This document shows positions 42,880 through 51,947 of a stretch of DNA of 64,000 bases, in pieces. The notes below the pieces were generated by a model. It searched no databases. It was not told the origin of the DNA and saw only the letters and a list, made by a program, of their open reading frames with translations. The DNA is from Commensalibacter nepenthis (GTDB taxonomy: Bacteria > Pseudomonadota > Alphaproteobacteria > Acetobacterales > Acetobacteraceae), in contig NZ_JASBAN010000001.1 in NCBI RefSeq assembly GCF_029953305.1, positions 372,001 to 436,000 on the forward strand. The letters are read 5' to 3'. A program made the position numbers and the translations under genes. The number at the start of each line of letters is the position of its first letter. The stretch's first letter is position 1.

Positions 42880-45036
42880 CTAATCTCGATTATATAAACG
42901 ATACGAAGGGTTAAGAAAAGCAGCATTTTTGTCTAATGCAAAGAAAATTAAAGTCAAATACGCAATTGCCTCTGTAATTTCCAAACGTTTGGCAAGATTT
43001 CTTTCTTTTCCTTCTCTTGCTCTTAATCGCCGCACCGCACTTTTAATAATTAAAACCGTGCGCCCTAAACGTCCCCCTTGGAAATGCTGAATACGACGCA
43101 TCACAACCCGCAACTCATTTTTAATATCCTCGGGCAATACATCATGATCGATCATACTGCGTAATTCCATAATATTTAACCCAATAGACATCACCGCCAA
43201 TGCGCCATGATTATATTTTTGAATTAAAATCGTTTCATTCACAGGATCAAATTGACGCATTAACGAAACGAACCAATCCATTGTCGATGCCAACCAACGA
43301 CGATGATTAGGATTCTGCGAAACCGTTGTTAATTCACGAATACTATGTAACATACGAGACCGAATTTCGCGCCTGACTTTCTGAGGAGAATACGGGGCAA
43401 CAAATCGAAAAGCCATCGCCGCCAAGCCCACCCCACAGACAACAGCTAGGGTTGTGTTTAAAAAAGTTACCTCATCCATCCGGCTTTGATTACTCACGAT
43501 AACCAAAAAGGGGAAAAAAATAGTAAAGCTCATTCCGATACCGCGCGTGGGTAAATGATAAATTGCAAGCCCGCCAATGAATAAAGGGATAAACAGCATC
43601 AAAAATACCATCTCTATTGAAGTAGTTAACGGCATTAACGTTACATCAATCAACCACGCAGCCAAAACGCAAACAATCACCCCTTTGAAAAAGCCGATAC
43701 ACATCTTATAAGCATTTTCAAATAAACATAACCGCCCGCATGCAACACATAACAACCCAATCGCGCTGGATAATTCATCCCATGCGGTAATTTCCCACAA
43801 AAAACACGCTACAATAACAGCAATAAACACACGCAGCAAATTCCCCCACGCTAATTTAAAATTATACAAAGAAGGTAAAGAAAATCTAAATTTATCTTTT
43901 GGATTTGGGTTAATTGCTTTTTGATATTGTATAATTATGACTTCTATTTCACCCAACAACTCACTTAAAGAGCGATATAAAATACGTAAATTCAACAAAC
44001 TATTTTCATTTTTACTATTTTGTATCGCATTTGTATCCTCATAAATATAATCTGTAATGATTTGTCGGCAATCCCAGCGTAACTGACTGAGTGATTTTAA
44101 ATGATCTTGAAAATTTTTATCCTGCTTGACTGATACAATCAGCTGATCCAAGTATTTTTGTATCTTTGCAATAATATTTTGAAACCGAATATCTTTTTCA
44201 AAATAATTCATATAGATGGTTAAGTTAATCAAACGCGTTAACACAACACTAATTGATGATAAAATCGCATATACATGATCGATTGTACGATCATCTCGCA
44301 TCAATTCTTCTTTGCGGAATTCGACACTACTTTGAAACGCAGAGACTGCGGCAAAAATCTTTTGTACCTTAAATGCTGCTTGATAATCCCCTTTCAAAGT
44401 TTCACCAATCACCGTCAAAGCCCCTGAAACAGCCTGAGACAATTTGTCAAACAATATGGCTTGACTTTTTTCACGCATATTTAATGCAAAAACACGCTCG
44501 ATGAAGGTTTGGCACAACACCCCAAGAATAATATAACTTCCGCGCGACATTGCCATCATAAAAATCCCATCAGGGTTGCTTGATGTACTCAATCCAATCA
44601 ATGCACAAGTATACCCCGCCAACACAACGCCATAAGAACTGGAATTACGCATTAAGCTGGCTATCCAACAGCAACAGCCCATCCAAACAGCCAAACCAAC
44701 CCCAAATAGAACAGGCTGTTGAGGAAAAGCAGCCGCCATTAAAATAGCTATACTAACCCCAACCAAAGTGCCAACAACACGCCATCTTGCTTTGGAAATC
44801 GTTTCCCCTGGTGACGTTTGGGCAACAATCCAAACCGTCATCATTGCCCATTTGGGACTGTCTAGCTCCATCCATAACGCAATCGCCAACGCCAAATATG
44901 ATGCAAGAAGCGTCCGTAATGTGAAAAATATTGCTTCCTTAGGGGGGGCATATAGCCATGAATATGATTTCAATTTATTCAATGCAAACGGTTTGAAGTT
45001 TTTTATCCACTCTAAAGTCACAAAAATTGAACTCAC
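42880..45036 (-). CDS. FUSC family membrane protein 4
   Basis: 718 residues, the most diverged of the four FUSC proteins in the window, and the first in transcription order. The first helix block includes WMELDSPKWAMMTVWIVAQTSPGETISKARWR (about 55-87); the second has WEITAWDELSSAIGLLCVACGRLCLFENA (about 405-433). Where its paralogues keep NSSRGE or NTSRGE it has SPGE. The start is GTG at 45036, with no strong Shine-Dalgarno. It lies 28 bp after the lnt stop codon, so it could be read through from lnt. As for the others, no AaeA-like fusion protein is present. Confidence 0.88.
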   Translation of the reverse strand: MSSIFVTLEWIKNFKPFALNKLKSYSWLYAPPKEAIFFTLRTLLASYLALAIALWMELDSPKWAMMTVWIVAQTSPGETISKARWRVVGTLVGVSIAILMAAAFPQQPVLFGVGLAVWMGCCCWIASLMRNSSSYGVVLAGYTCALIGLSTSSNPDGIFMMAMSRGSYIILGVLCQTFIERVFALNMREKSQAILFDKLSQAVSGALTVIGETLKGDYQAAFKVQKIFAAVSAFQSSVEFRKEELMRDDRTIDHVYAILSSISVVLTRLINLTIYMNYFEKDIRFQNIIAKIQKYLDQLIVSVKQDKNFQDHLKSLSQLRWDCRQIITDYIYEDTNAIQNSKNENSLLNLRILYRSLSELLGEIEVIIIQYQKAINPNPKDKFRFSLPSLYNFKLAWGNLLRVFIAVIVACFLWEITAWDELSSAIGLLCVACGRLCLFENAYKMCIGFFKGVIVCVLAAWLIDVTLMPLTTSIEMVFLMLFIPLFIGGLAIYHLPTRGIGMSFTIFFPFLVIVSNQSRMDEVTFLNTTLAVVCGVGLAAMAFRFVAPYSPQKVRREIRSRMLHSIRELTTVSQNPNHRRWLASTMDWFVSLMRQFDPVNETILIQKYNHGALAVMSIGLNIMELRSMIDHDVLPEDIKNELRVVMRRIQHFQGGRLGRTVLIIKSAVRRLRAREGKERNLAKRLEITEAIAYLTLIFFALDKNAAFLNPSYRLYNRD

Positions 45037-45064
45037 ATCCAGATATTATTTAAAAAACCACAGA

Positions 45065-46663
45065 TTATTCATCTGCTTTATTAAGTATTTTCATTGTATT
45101 GTTGGGCACAATGATCCCCAATAAAATATAAATCAAGGAAATGATCAACGGAACCCATCGTCCTGCATATGAAAAAATCGTTCCAGACAATGAACCAGGC
45201 AAAGCAACCGCTTTCGCAGCACCTATTCCCCAACCAATCCGTAATAATTCACGACCATAAGGATCAAATACTGCTGAAATACCCGTATTCGCCACACGAA
45301 CAATCGGGATACCCTCTTCTACTGCCCGTAACCTTACGGCAGCCAAATGTTGACGAGGACCGGCTGAATTTCCATACCACGCATCATTTGTTAAATTCAA
45401 TAACCATTTTGGTCTTTGCGAGGAATCAATAACTTGCCCTGAAAAAATAACTTCATAACAAATCAAAGGTCCAAAAGCACTAACCCCAGAAAGCGGTATC
45501 GTTTGCACACCTTTTCCCGGCGTTAATGGTGAACCTGGGACAATATGAAATGGGATATACCAAGGCTGAGATTCCCCAAAAGGCACCAATTTTGCCTTGT
45601 CATATTGTGCAATAATTGCACCATCTTCGGGCTTTAACACAACCAAACTATTATGAATATGCCCTTGCTCATCACGCGTAATAGCACCCAATATTCCTGC
45701 AACCGCACCTTTTGCTTCTTGCATCAATATTGATCTCGCCATGGAATCATAGGTTATGTCGCCAGGAAAAGCGCTCTCTGGCCATGCAAATAATACGGGA
45801 CGGTCAGGAATGGATTGTTGCTTTTGAAGTTGCAATGCCTCTTGCATCCCCTCTGCTGTCAAAGACAAGTAATTTTGGAAAATTCGTCTAGGATCCGTAT
45901 TGTTAATTTTATCATCCTCAGCAATATTGCCCTGAATTAATGCAACAATCGGCGTATCTTTGTGTGCAACAGGTGCTGGGGCAACCCTCGCCAATCCAGC
46001 CCCCACCCAGCATACCAACGCAATACCAAGCATCATCCAACCTTTACGCCCATAAATAGGTAATAAAACCAACAGAACGGTGAATAATGTCAATCCATCT
46101 ACACCAACCCATGCCGCAGGCTGTATTAACAGATCGCCCACATAACCTGGGATTTCCCAAGCGCTGCCCAAAGGATTCCAAGGGAAACCGGTTAATATCG
46201 GATTCCACCAAGACGGCGATAATAAAATCGCCCGAGACATATCACAAACGGTCCATAGTCCTGCGAAAACAAAAATCTTTCGCCATCCATTGGGACGTAA
46301 CCAATAATATAACGCCCCGACTAATCCCGTCCAAAAAGCCAGTAAAATTGCACATAAAGGGGAAACAATAGGAACAAGCCACCAAAAATCTTGTGCCCGG
46401 ATTAGTATCGCATTCACCAACCAAGACAAGCCAACCGTATGTAACCCAAACCCAAACCAATATCCTTGAGCAAAGGCTTTTTTCCAGCTTGGAGCTTGTT
46501 CTATCCTTAAAAGCAATACAGGAAACGTAAACAATAACATCGGAATACAATAAGTCGGAGGGAACGCTAGTGCAGAAAGCCCCCCCATTCCTATTACCAG
46601 CAAAAGCCCTTTGATCCCAGTAATAGTGGTTAATTTATTCAAGACACTATGTGCATTCATCAT
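45065..46663 (-). CDS. lnt: Apolipoprotein N-acyltransferase (Lnt)
   Basis: Inner-membrane enzyme that adds the third acyl chain to the N-terminal cysteine of lipoproteins, allowing their sorting to the outer membrane. About six membrane helices occupy residues 15-225. The periplasmic carbon-nitrogen hydrolase domain has the catalytic triad: E296 (FAWPESAFP), the Lys of YDKAKLVPFGE (356 or 358) and C402 (ICYEVIF). A final helix lies near 510-525. At 532 residues it is full length. Likely client lipoproteins include the lytic transglycosylase in this window. It is upstream of the FUSC array and downstream of the OlsB-like gene. Confidence 0.96.
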   Translation of the reverse strand: MMNAHSVLNKLTTITGIKGLLLVIGMGGLSALAFPPTYCIPMLLFTFPVLLLRIEQAPSWKKAFAQGYWFGFGLHTVGLSWLVNAILIRAQDFWWLVPIVSPLCAILLAFWTGLVGALYYWLRPNGWRKIFVFAGLWTVCDMSRAILLSPSWWNPILTGFPWNPLGSAWEIPGYVGDLLIQPAAWVGVDGLTLFTVLLVLLPIYGRKGWMMLGIALVCWVGAGLARVAPAPVAHKDTPIVALIQGNIAEDDKINNTDPRRIFQNYLSLTAEGMQEALQLQKQQSIPDRPVLFAWPESAFPGDITYDSMARSILMQEAKGAVAGILGAITRDEQGHIHNSLVVLKPEDGAIIAQYDKAKLVPFGESQPWYIPFHIVPGSPLTPGKGVQTIPLSGVSAFGPLICYEVIFSGQVIDSSQRPKWLLNLTNDAWYGNSAGPRQHLAAVRLRAVEEGIPIVRVANTGISAVFDPYGRELLRIGWGIGAAKAVALPGSLSGTIFSYAGRWVPLIISLIYILLGIIVPNNTMKILNKADE

Positions 46664-46700
46664 TAAAAACTTTGTTCATCATGCGATGCACTGTTCTAGG

Positions 46701-47549
46701 TCATTCCAAGGCATCACGCAAGCGACGTTCGTAATGACGGTAATATTTATCCGCAAATAATTCTGTTTTGACGATAATCGCAACATCAGTCGTATTAAAC
46801 TGTTCATCAATCACTGCGCCGTCACCCACATAGCCACCTAAACGCAAATAGCCTTTGATTAATGGTGGTAATTTAACCAACGCATGACGGTGATTTAAAC
46901 TATGGAGATCCATATGCACCATCTCAACACGTCTTTCTGGAACAGCAGTCACCCTTAGCGCTGGCGGGGCTAAATGTGCATGATATAAATAGGTCAGACT
47001 TTCGGCATGATCGGCTAAATTGGTTCCTGGCAAGCTGGCACAGCCAAATAAAATATCAATACGATGAATAAAAATATAAAGCGCAATCCCTTCCCATAAC
47101 AGCTGCATCGCCACACGCCCACGATATTTTGCATCAATACAAGAACGTCCAACTTCTAACAACCGACCAGGATATTCTTGTAAGGCAGACAAATCATATT
47201 CCCCTGCACTATAGAATTTCCCTGCCAAATCCGCTTTTTCCTGTGGCAACAAACGATAAGTTCCAACAACCTGATCCATGACTGTGCTTTGATCGTAATC
47301 AATTACCAATAAATAATCCGCATATTGATCAAAATCATCAAAATCTCGTTTGGTACGAACTGCTTGTTCGCTGGGGATTGCCCCCATTTCTTCATAAAAA
47401 ATACGATATCTTAACGCTCTGGCAGCATCACGCTCTTCATCATTTTTAGCCAAACGCACGCCTAAATTCCCAGCACGTAATTCAACATGCTCATCACGTC
47501 GTAAATTCAATTCTAATAAATTATTCGTGGATTTTTCTTCTATCACCAC
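46701..47549 (-). CDS. OlsB-like acyl-ACP-dependent GNAT acyltransferase
   Basis: Member of the GNAT family containing OlsB, which transfers a 3-hydroxyacyl chain from acyl carrier protein to ornithine in the first step of ornithine-lipid synthesis. Features are NLGVRLAKNDEERDAARALRYRIFYEEMG with the conserved Arg/Glu set, DFDDFDQYADYLLVID, LLEVGRSCIDAKYRGRVAMQLLW, and a C-terminal LIKGYLRLGGYVGDGAVIDEQFNTTDV. These fit the hemolysin-related Acetyltransf_5 group. The frame opens with TTG at 47555; AAAGGGA upstream is best spaced for the GTG at 47549. No olsA lies next to it. It lies between fur and lnt, all leftward. OlsB is the best guess; other lipid N-acyltransferases are possible. Confidence 0.75.
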   Translation of the reverse strand: MVIEEKSTNNLLELNLRRDEHVELRAGNLGVRLAKNDEERDAARALRYRIFYEEMGAIPSEQAVRTKRDFDDFDQYADYLLVIDYDQSTVMDQVVGTYRLLPQEKADLAGKFYSAGEYDLSALQEYPGRLLEVGRSCIDAKYRGRVAMQLLWEGIALYIFIHRIDILFGCASLPGTNLADHAESLTYLYHAHLAPPALRVTAVPERRVEMVHMDLHSLNHRHALVKLPPLIKGYLRLGGYVGDGAVIDEQFNTTDVAIIVKTELFADKYYRHYERRLRDALE

Positions 47550-47573
47550 AATCAATTTCCCTTTCTCTAGCTT

Positions 47574-48008
47574 TTATTTCTCTTGAATACGACGTGCAAA
47601 TAGCTCTAGGCGATGCTGTAACAGATCAAATCCCAGTTTTTTTGCCATCACTTGAACCAGCTTAACATGTTCGGGATCTTCAAATTCAATAACTTTTCCT
47701 GTATCAACATCAATTAAATGATAATGGGTTCCTTGTTCTGTAACCTCATATCGGGCTCTACCACCACCGAAATCATGTTTTTCCAAGATTCCTTTTTCCT
47801 CTAGCAAACGCACCGTCCGATATACGGTTGCCACTGAAATATTATCATCAAGACGAGAGGCTCTGCGATACAGTTCCTCTACATCTGGATGATCGTGGGA
47901 TTGTGACAAAACGCGCGCGATTACACGGCGTTGCCCTGTCATTTTCAATCCTTTTTCAATACATAAACGTTCTATATGGGATAAAATATCTTTATTTTCG
48001 CGTGTCAT
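47574..48008 (-). CDS. fur: Fur family transcriptional regulator
   Basis: Metal-dependent repressor with an N-terminal winged helix (about 15-85: GLKMTGQRRVIARVL, then SVATVYRTVRLLEEKGIL) and a C-terminal dimerisation domain with HYHLIDVDTGKVIEF. The Cys pairs that bind structural zinc in E. coli Fur are missing, as is usual in alphaproteobacterial Fur/Mur proteins, so it may respond to iron or manganese. The frame opens with TTG at 48017; the ATG at 48008 is given as the start, without a clear Shine-Dalgarno. It lies between rimI upstream and the OlsB-like gene downstream. It is a candidate regulator of the iron-related and TonB genes here, but no operator was demonstrated. Confidence 0.92.
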   Translation of the reverse strand: MTRENKDILSHIERLCIEKGLKMTGQRRVIARVLSQSHDHPDVEELYRRASRLDDNISVATVYRTVRLLEEKGILEKHDFGGGRARYEVTEQGTHYHLIDVDTGKVIEFEDPEHVKLVQVMAKKLGFDLLQHRLELFARRIQEK

Positions 48009-48161
48009 AGAAACCAATTTAACAATTAATAAAAACTTTTTCTAAAGTTGCTTATAAAATACACAGAATGCAAATGATATTTTATAAATTATGCTTTTTT
48101 TTAAGATAAACAGAAAATAACATTTAAACAACAAATTATTTATTCATGCCGATGATGATGT

Positions 48162-48611
48162 TCATAAGGTCAAAGACATTAACAAAGCATCCACATTATT
48201 TTTATAATAATTGGCTCGTCTCCCATTATGGGAAAAACCCAATCGATGATATAAATTCACTGCCACCAGATTATCCTCTGCAACATCCAGCAACACTTTT
48301 TGAACCTGTTTTTCCCTCATTTTTTCTAAAAAAATACTGAACAAGCTTTTTCCTATGCCTTGATGTTGTTTAGCAGGATGGACACAAAAAGTAAGGATCT
48401 CTGCTTCATCCATTATCAAAGAATATAATAAAAATCCATTGAGTTGATTATTTTCATCATAATCAATCACCGCGTGATGAAAAGAAATTTCAAGCAATTC
48501 GTGAATATCTTTTTCTGTCCAACGTTGTTTTCCAGAAAAAGCCACCCTATGTAGCAAAGACAATTCTACTTCTAATTCTGTATTGCTATGGCTTAAAAAT
48601 TCGACTGCCAT
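48162..48611 (-). CDS. rimI: RimI-like N-acetyltransferase
   Basis: GNAT acetyltransferase of the RimI type, which acetylates the N-terminus of ribosomal protein S18 in E. coli. The acetyl-CoA site is FCVHPAKQHQGIGKSLFSIFL (Q/R-x-x-G-x-G/A form, about 82-102), followed by VLLDVAEDNLVAVNLYHRLGF, the standard last strand-helix. The 149 residues are the usual size. It begins 2 bp after the tsaB stop, the common tsaB-rimI pairing, so translation is probably coupled. Other protein targets cannot be excluded. Confidence 0.85.
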   Translation of the reverse strand: MAVEFLSHSNTELEVELSLLHRVAFSGKQRWTEKDIHELLEISFHHAVIDYDENNQLNGFLLYSLIMDEAEILTFCVHPAKQHQGIGKSLFSIFLEKMREKQVQKVLLDVAEDNLVAVNLYHRLGFSHNGRRANYYKNNVDALLMSLTL

Positions 48612-48613
48612 TC

Positions 48614-49309
48614 CTAAATCGGAGCCTTTCTTAACCCTTTTTGTGGTAATTTTGCTTCGGGTGGGTCTACATATAAAGGATATATCTGATTCGAAATAAT
48701 TCTTTTACTATCGTACTGATCTGAAATTTTTGCCATCATAAGCGCATCTGCTTCATTCATATCTTGCAATTTATGCGCATGACTTGGCAGCGTGTCTTCT
48801 ATCGTTGCAATAGCCTCTCCAGTAATAAAAAAAGGCTCATCAGGAAAAAATATTTCGGTATCATTATACGCAATCACTCGTGAAGACTGATTGGTTTCCA
48901 CGAAAACACGCCCTCTACGCGCTTGTGTAACATGCCAAATTAGTTGAGAGGACCCATGATGAACAGACAAGAATGGAAATAGCACCTCGCCACGCCTTAA
49001 TCCAATTGCAGGGCATCCTAATCCAAGCTGCATTCCCAAAGCAAACGCAATCGATGCGCGCAGCCCCGTAAATGACCCAGGTCCCACCATCACAGCAATC
49101 AAATTGATTTGATCTGCAGTTAGGATATTTTGCTTAATAAAAGACTGAAAATACTGTGGGAACCGTTCAGAACCCCCTTTAAGCGTTGTTTTTTCTTGTG
49201 CAATAACGGAATATTTCTCGTGATTCTGTTGGACAATCGCAATATAATTGGGCGCTGTTTCAGACGAAGACGCACCATTCACGACCAAAATCGTTTTACA
49301 GTCGCTCAT
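48614..49309 (-). CDS. tsaB: tRNA N6-threonylcarbamoyladenosine synthesis protein TsaB
   Basis: Actin-like ASKHA-fold partner of TsaD in making the t6A modification of ANN-decoding tRNAs. The typical N-terminal strand TILVVNGASS is followed by the family's signature VGPGSFTGLRASIAFALG (about 74-91), then GLRRGEVLF. The ATP-binding motifs of TsaD are absent, as expected. The ATG at 49309 is preferred over a TTG one codon upstream. It is placed 4 bp downstream of the RutE-like gene and immediately ahead of rimI. Confidence 0.92.
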   Translation of the reverse strand: MSDCKTILVVNGASSSETAPNYIAIVQQNHEKYSVIAQEKTTLKGGSERFPQYFQSFIKQNILTADQINLIAVMVGPGSFTGLRASIAFALGMQLGLGCPAIGLRRGEVLFPFLSVHHGSSQLIWHVTQARRGRVFVETNQSSRVIAYNDTEIFFPDEPFFITGEAIATIEDTLPSHAHKLQDMNEADALMMAKISDQYDSKRIISNQIYPLYVDPPEAKLPQKGLRKAPI

Positions 49310-49313
49310 CAAA

Positions 49314-49901
49314 TTACAACATCAAACATGCATCTTGGAATTCAAGACGAGGCAACCGTTCAGATTGTTGATCTTTCTTGGCATAGCCCAAGCAAATTAA
49401 AAAATTAGAATGCCATCCTTGATCTTCAAAAAACAAGGTATCAACCATGGAATTATCAAATCCTGACATTGGCCATACATCCAGCCCCAATGCTCTGGCT
49501 GCCAAAATCAAATATCCCCCTTGTAACGTTGAATTCCGAAAAGCTGTTTCCTCAGCAAAAGGAATATCCTCGGCATACCAAGAGCGCAGCTCTGTTTGAG
49601 GATATAATTTAGGCAATTCTTCGTAAAATAAAGGATCATGAGCAACGATAACAACTACTGGTGCGTTCAATGCATTATCAACATTCCCCCCCGATAATGC
49701 AGAACGGAGCTTTTCTTTGCTAACCACATGGGTTAAGAACGCAAAACGTGCTGGCTGACAATTACCAGATGTCGGCGCTAGCTTTACCAAATTATAAAGT
49801 TGAATCAACAAAGCAGGTTCAACTTCTTTATCCGACCAAAATTTTGGCGTTCTGGCATCTTCAAATAATTGACGCAAAGATTCCTCTGGCAATGAGCTCA
49901 T
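49314..49901 (-). CDS. RutE/HadB-like malonic semialdehyde reductase family nitroreductase
   Basis: FMN-binding nitroreductase-fold protein of the RutE group, about 195 residues. Motifs are LFEDARTPKFWSDKEV (about 11-26), LAPTSGNCQPARFAFL (about 43-58) and TAFRNSTLQGGYLILAARALGLDVWPMSGFD (about 124-154). RutE reduces malonic semialdehyde in pyrimidine degradation, but the other rut genes are not here, so the true substrate is open. The start is the ATG at 49901 with AAGAGA about 9 nt upstream; a TTG at 49907 opens the frame. It is positioned between the NifU-like and tsaB genes. Confidence 0.85.
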   Translation of the reverse strand: MSSLPEESLRQLFEDARTPKFWSDKEVEPALLIQLYNLVKLAPTSGNCQPARFAFLTHVVSKEKLRSALSGGNVDNALNAPVVVIVAHDPLFYEELPKLYPQTELRSWYAEDIPFAEETAFRNSTLQGGYLILAARALGLDVWPMSGFDNSMVDTLFFEDQGWHSNFLICLGYAKKDQQSERLPRLEFQDACLML

Positions 49902-49916
49902 TTGCAAATCTCTTTT

Positions 49917-50483
49917 CTAAAAATTGACTTTTTCAACAGAGACAAGATCAGGCAAATGACGGCGTAAAATTGTCTCTACTCCGTGTTTTAACGTCAAAGA
50001 TGAAGATGGACACCCCTGACACGCACCTTGCATCCTCAGATAAACGCTGCCATCTTTATAACCATGAAAAATAATATCCCCACCATCACGCGCCACAGCT
50101 GGTCTGACCTCGTCATCAAGAATATCTTTGATTTTCTCGACAATCTCTTGATCTTCAACAGCAATTTTCATCTCAGAATTTTCAGAAGTTGCGGCATCCA
50201 TTTTAATCATCGTCTTGTGCATTAAAATGAATTCGATCATTACGGATACAACCAACCCTTTTAAGGTCTTCCAATCCACAGAATGATCTTTGGTCACCAC
50301 CAAAAAATCAGAGCCAAAGAATATTCTTTGAATCCCTGCAATATCAAATAATGATTGTGCCAAAGGCGCACAGACAGCGCTTTCCTTATCTGCAAATTCA
50401 ATCGCTTGATGTTCTTGCAAAATGGTTCGCCCCAAAATAAATTTCAATGCGTTTACATTCGGGGTTTCTTCGGTATGGATCAT
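49917..50483 (-). CDS. NifU family Fe-S carrier protein (NfuA/Nfu type)
   Basis: Iron-sulfur cluster carrier that delivers Fe-S clusters to apoproteins. The N-terminal Nfu scaffold domain (about 2-88) has NALKFILGRTI and AQSLFDIAGIQRIFFGSDFLVVTKD. The C-terminal NifU domain (about 110-185) has DEVRPAVARDGGDIIFHGYKDGSV and the cluster ligands C155 and C158 (GACQGCPSSS). The length of 188 is typical of alphaproteobacterial and mitochondrial Nfu. It is first of a leftward run with the RutE-like protein, tsaB and rimI. Client proteins plausibly include MutY in this window. Confidence 0.93.
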   Translation of the reverse strand: MIHTEETPNVNALKFILGRTILQEHQAIEFADKESAVCAPLAQSLFDIAGIQRIFFGSDFLVVTKDHSVDWKTLKGLVVSVMIEFILMHKTMIKMDAATSENSEMKIAVEDQEIVEKIKDILDDEVRPAVARDGGDIIFHGYKDGSVYLRMQGACQGCPSSSLTLKHGVETILRRHLPDLVSVEKVNF

Positions 50484-50596
50484 TCTTACTTGAGAGTCCT
50501 TAACGCTCTGTATCGGATATACTATATAATTAGACAGATATTCTTTTTATGCTTTTCTTGATAAATAATCAACTCTTGTTCACTTTACAACGATAA

Positions 50597-51778
50597 TCAT
50601 TCAGTAAAATAGGCTCTGTTCTTGGTAAACATCACAATAATCACCGCAAGCACCATCGAGACCAATAAAACAGGAATCGTCCGTTCAAACCCATTACATA
50701 CAAACGAAATCACATTGCCCAGCACACTGCCAAAGCCAAATCCCAAATAAATAAAGCCATAATTTTTGGTAACCCCTGCGATGCCAAAAAAATCACCTAT
50801 CAATGGTGGATAAACAGCAATCGTTCCCCCAAACGCAAAAGCAATACACGCCACCGCAATAAAAAAGAATAGCGTATTCAAAGCGAGGTAACAAATAGTT
50901 GCAACCCCTATACACAACAATATTTGGCATATTCTCAAAGATAATAAAGTGCCAATTTTATCCGAGGCACTTCCAATCACCAAACGACCACATAAATTAA
51001 AAAATGTTAATACCGCCACCGCATTCGCCGCCATATTCGCATCCAGATGTGCTATTTGTTCGCCAATATCTTTGGCGGCACCTATGATATAAATACCCGT
51101 CATAGACGTCATTAAAAAAATTGCCCAAAACCCCCAATAGGATTTATAAATCACCACTTTTCTTAAACTATTGGCAGCATTTTGAATTTGTTCTGGGGCA
51201 TTAACCATCACAAAGGCTGGCACAATCATCAATACAAAAACAATAATACCCCAAAGAAAAAAAGCATATTCCAACCCATACGAGGTCAACAGATGATGAT
51301 TAACATATTTAAAAATCACCCCCCCAAGCCCATAAGCACCAATGGATAACGAAGCAATGACCCCTTTGATTTGTGGGAACATTTTAACACAATTGGTGAT
51401 AATCATTAAATAAACAGCACCCTCTGCCGCACCCATAATAATTCCTGCACCAACATATATCCCTAATAGATTGGTGGATTGCGAAGCAAGAAATAACCCT
51501 GCAAACATCAACATTGCGGCAATCATGGTCGTATAACGAACGCCAAATTTTCTTTGCAAATAAGCTGCTTGGGATGATGCTAAGGATAGGCTTAGACAAA
51601 ACAAACCAAACGTTATCGCCACTTTGTAAACATCAACATGTAAATGATGCGCAATAGAACTGTTAAACAAACTCCACGTATAAGCAGACCCCAAAGCAAG
51701 TTGAATAATAATCGTCCCGATCAGCGTGAGGATTTTTCGAGAAATAGGTAACACATCAGGTAAAACTGCTGAATTCAT
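50597..51778 (-). CDS. MFS transporter, OFA (oxalate/formate antiporter-like) family
   Basis: Twelve-helix major facilitator, 393 residues. The N-terminal part has LALGSAYTWSLFNSSIAHHLH (helix 1 with the OFA-type GxxYxWxxF pattern), followed by the loop after helix 2 with LQRKFGVRY. The second half has TFFNLCGRLVIGSASDKIG (about 255-273), the duplicated MFS loop. OFA proteins exchange or import small mono- and dicarboxylates such as formate, oxalate, lactate or pyruvate. No catabolic gene adjoins it. It is on the minus strand between the NifU-like gene and the TonB-system TPR gene and appears to be its own unit. Confidence 0.82.
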   Translation of the reverse strand: MNSAVLPDVLPISRKILTLIGTIIIQLALGSAYTWSLFNSSIAHHLHVDVYKVAITFGLFCLSLSLASSQAAYLQRKFGVRYTTMIAAMLMFAGLFLASQSTNLLGIYVGAGIIMGAAEGAVYLMIITNCVKMFPQIKGVIASLSIGAYGLGGVIFKYVNHHLLTSYGLEYAFFLWGIIVFVLMIVPAFVMVNAPEQIQNAANSLRKVVIYKSYWGFWAIFLMTSMTGIYIIGAAKDIGEQIAHLDANMAANAVAVLTFFNLCGRLVIGSASDKIGTLLSLRICQILLCIGVATICYLALNTLFFFIAVACIAFAFGGTIAVYPPLIGDFFGIAGVTKNYGFIYLGFGFGSVLGNVISFVCNGFERTIPVLLVSMVLAVIIVMFTKNRAYFTE

Positions 51779-51947
51779 GGCAATATATTACTTTCACACT
51801 TATTTAATATATATCGATAGACAGACATCAATTACCTTATTTCATTACTCAAAGAGCAATCAAATCACAATATTAAAAGACCGTTCTGAATAATTAGTGA
51901 AATATAAAATACTAGCCATAAAGTTCCTTATGAATATCTTTTATCCC

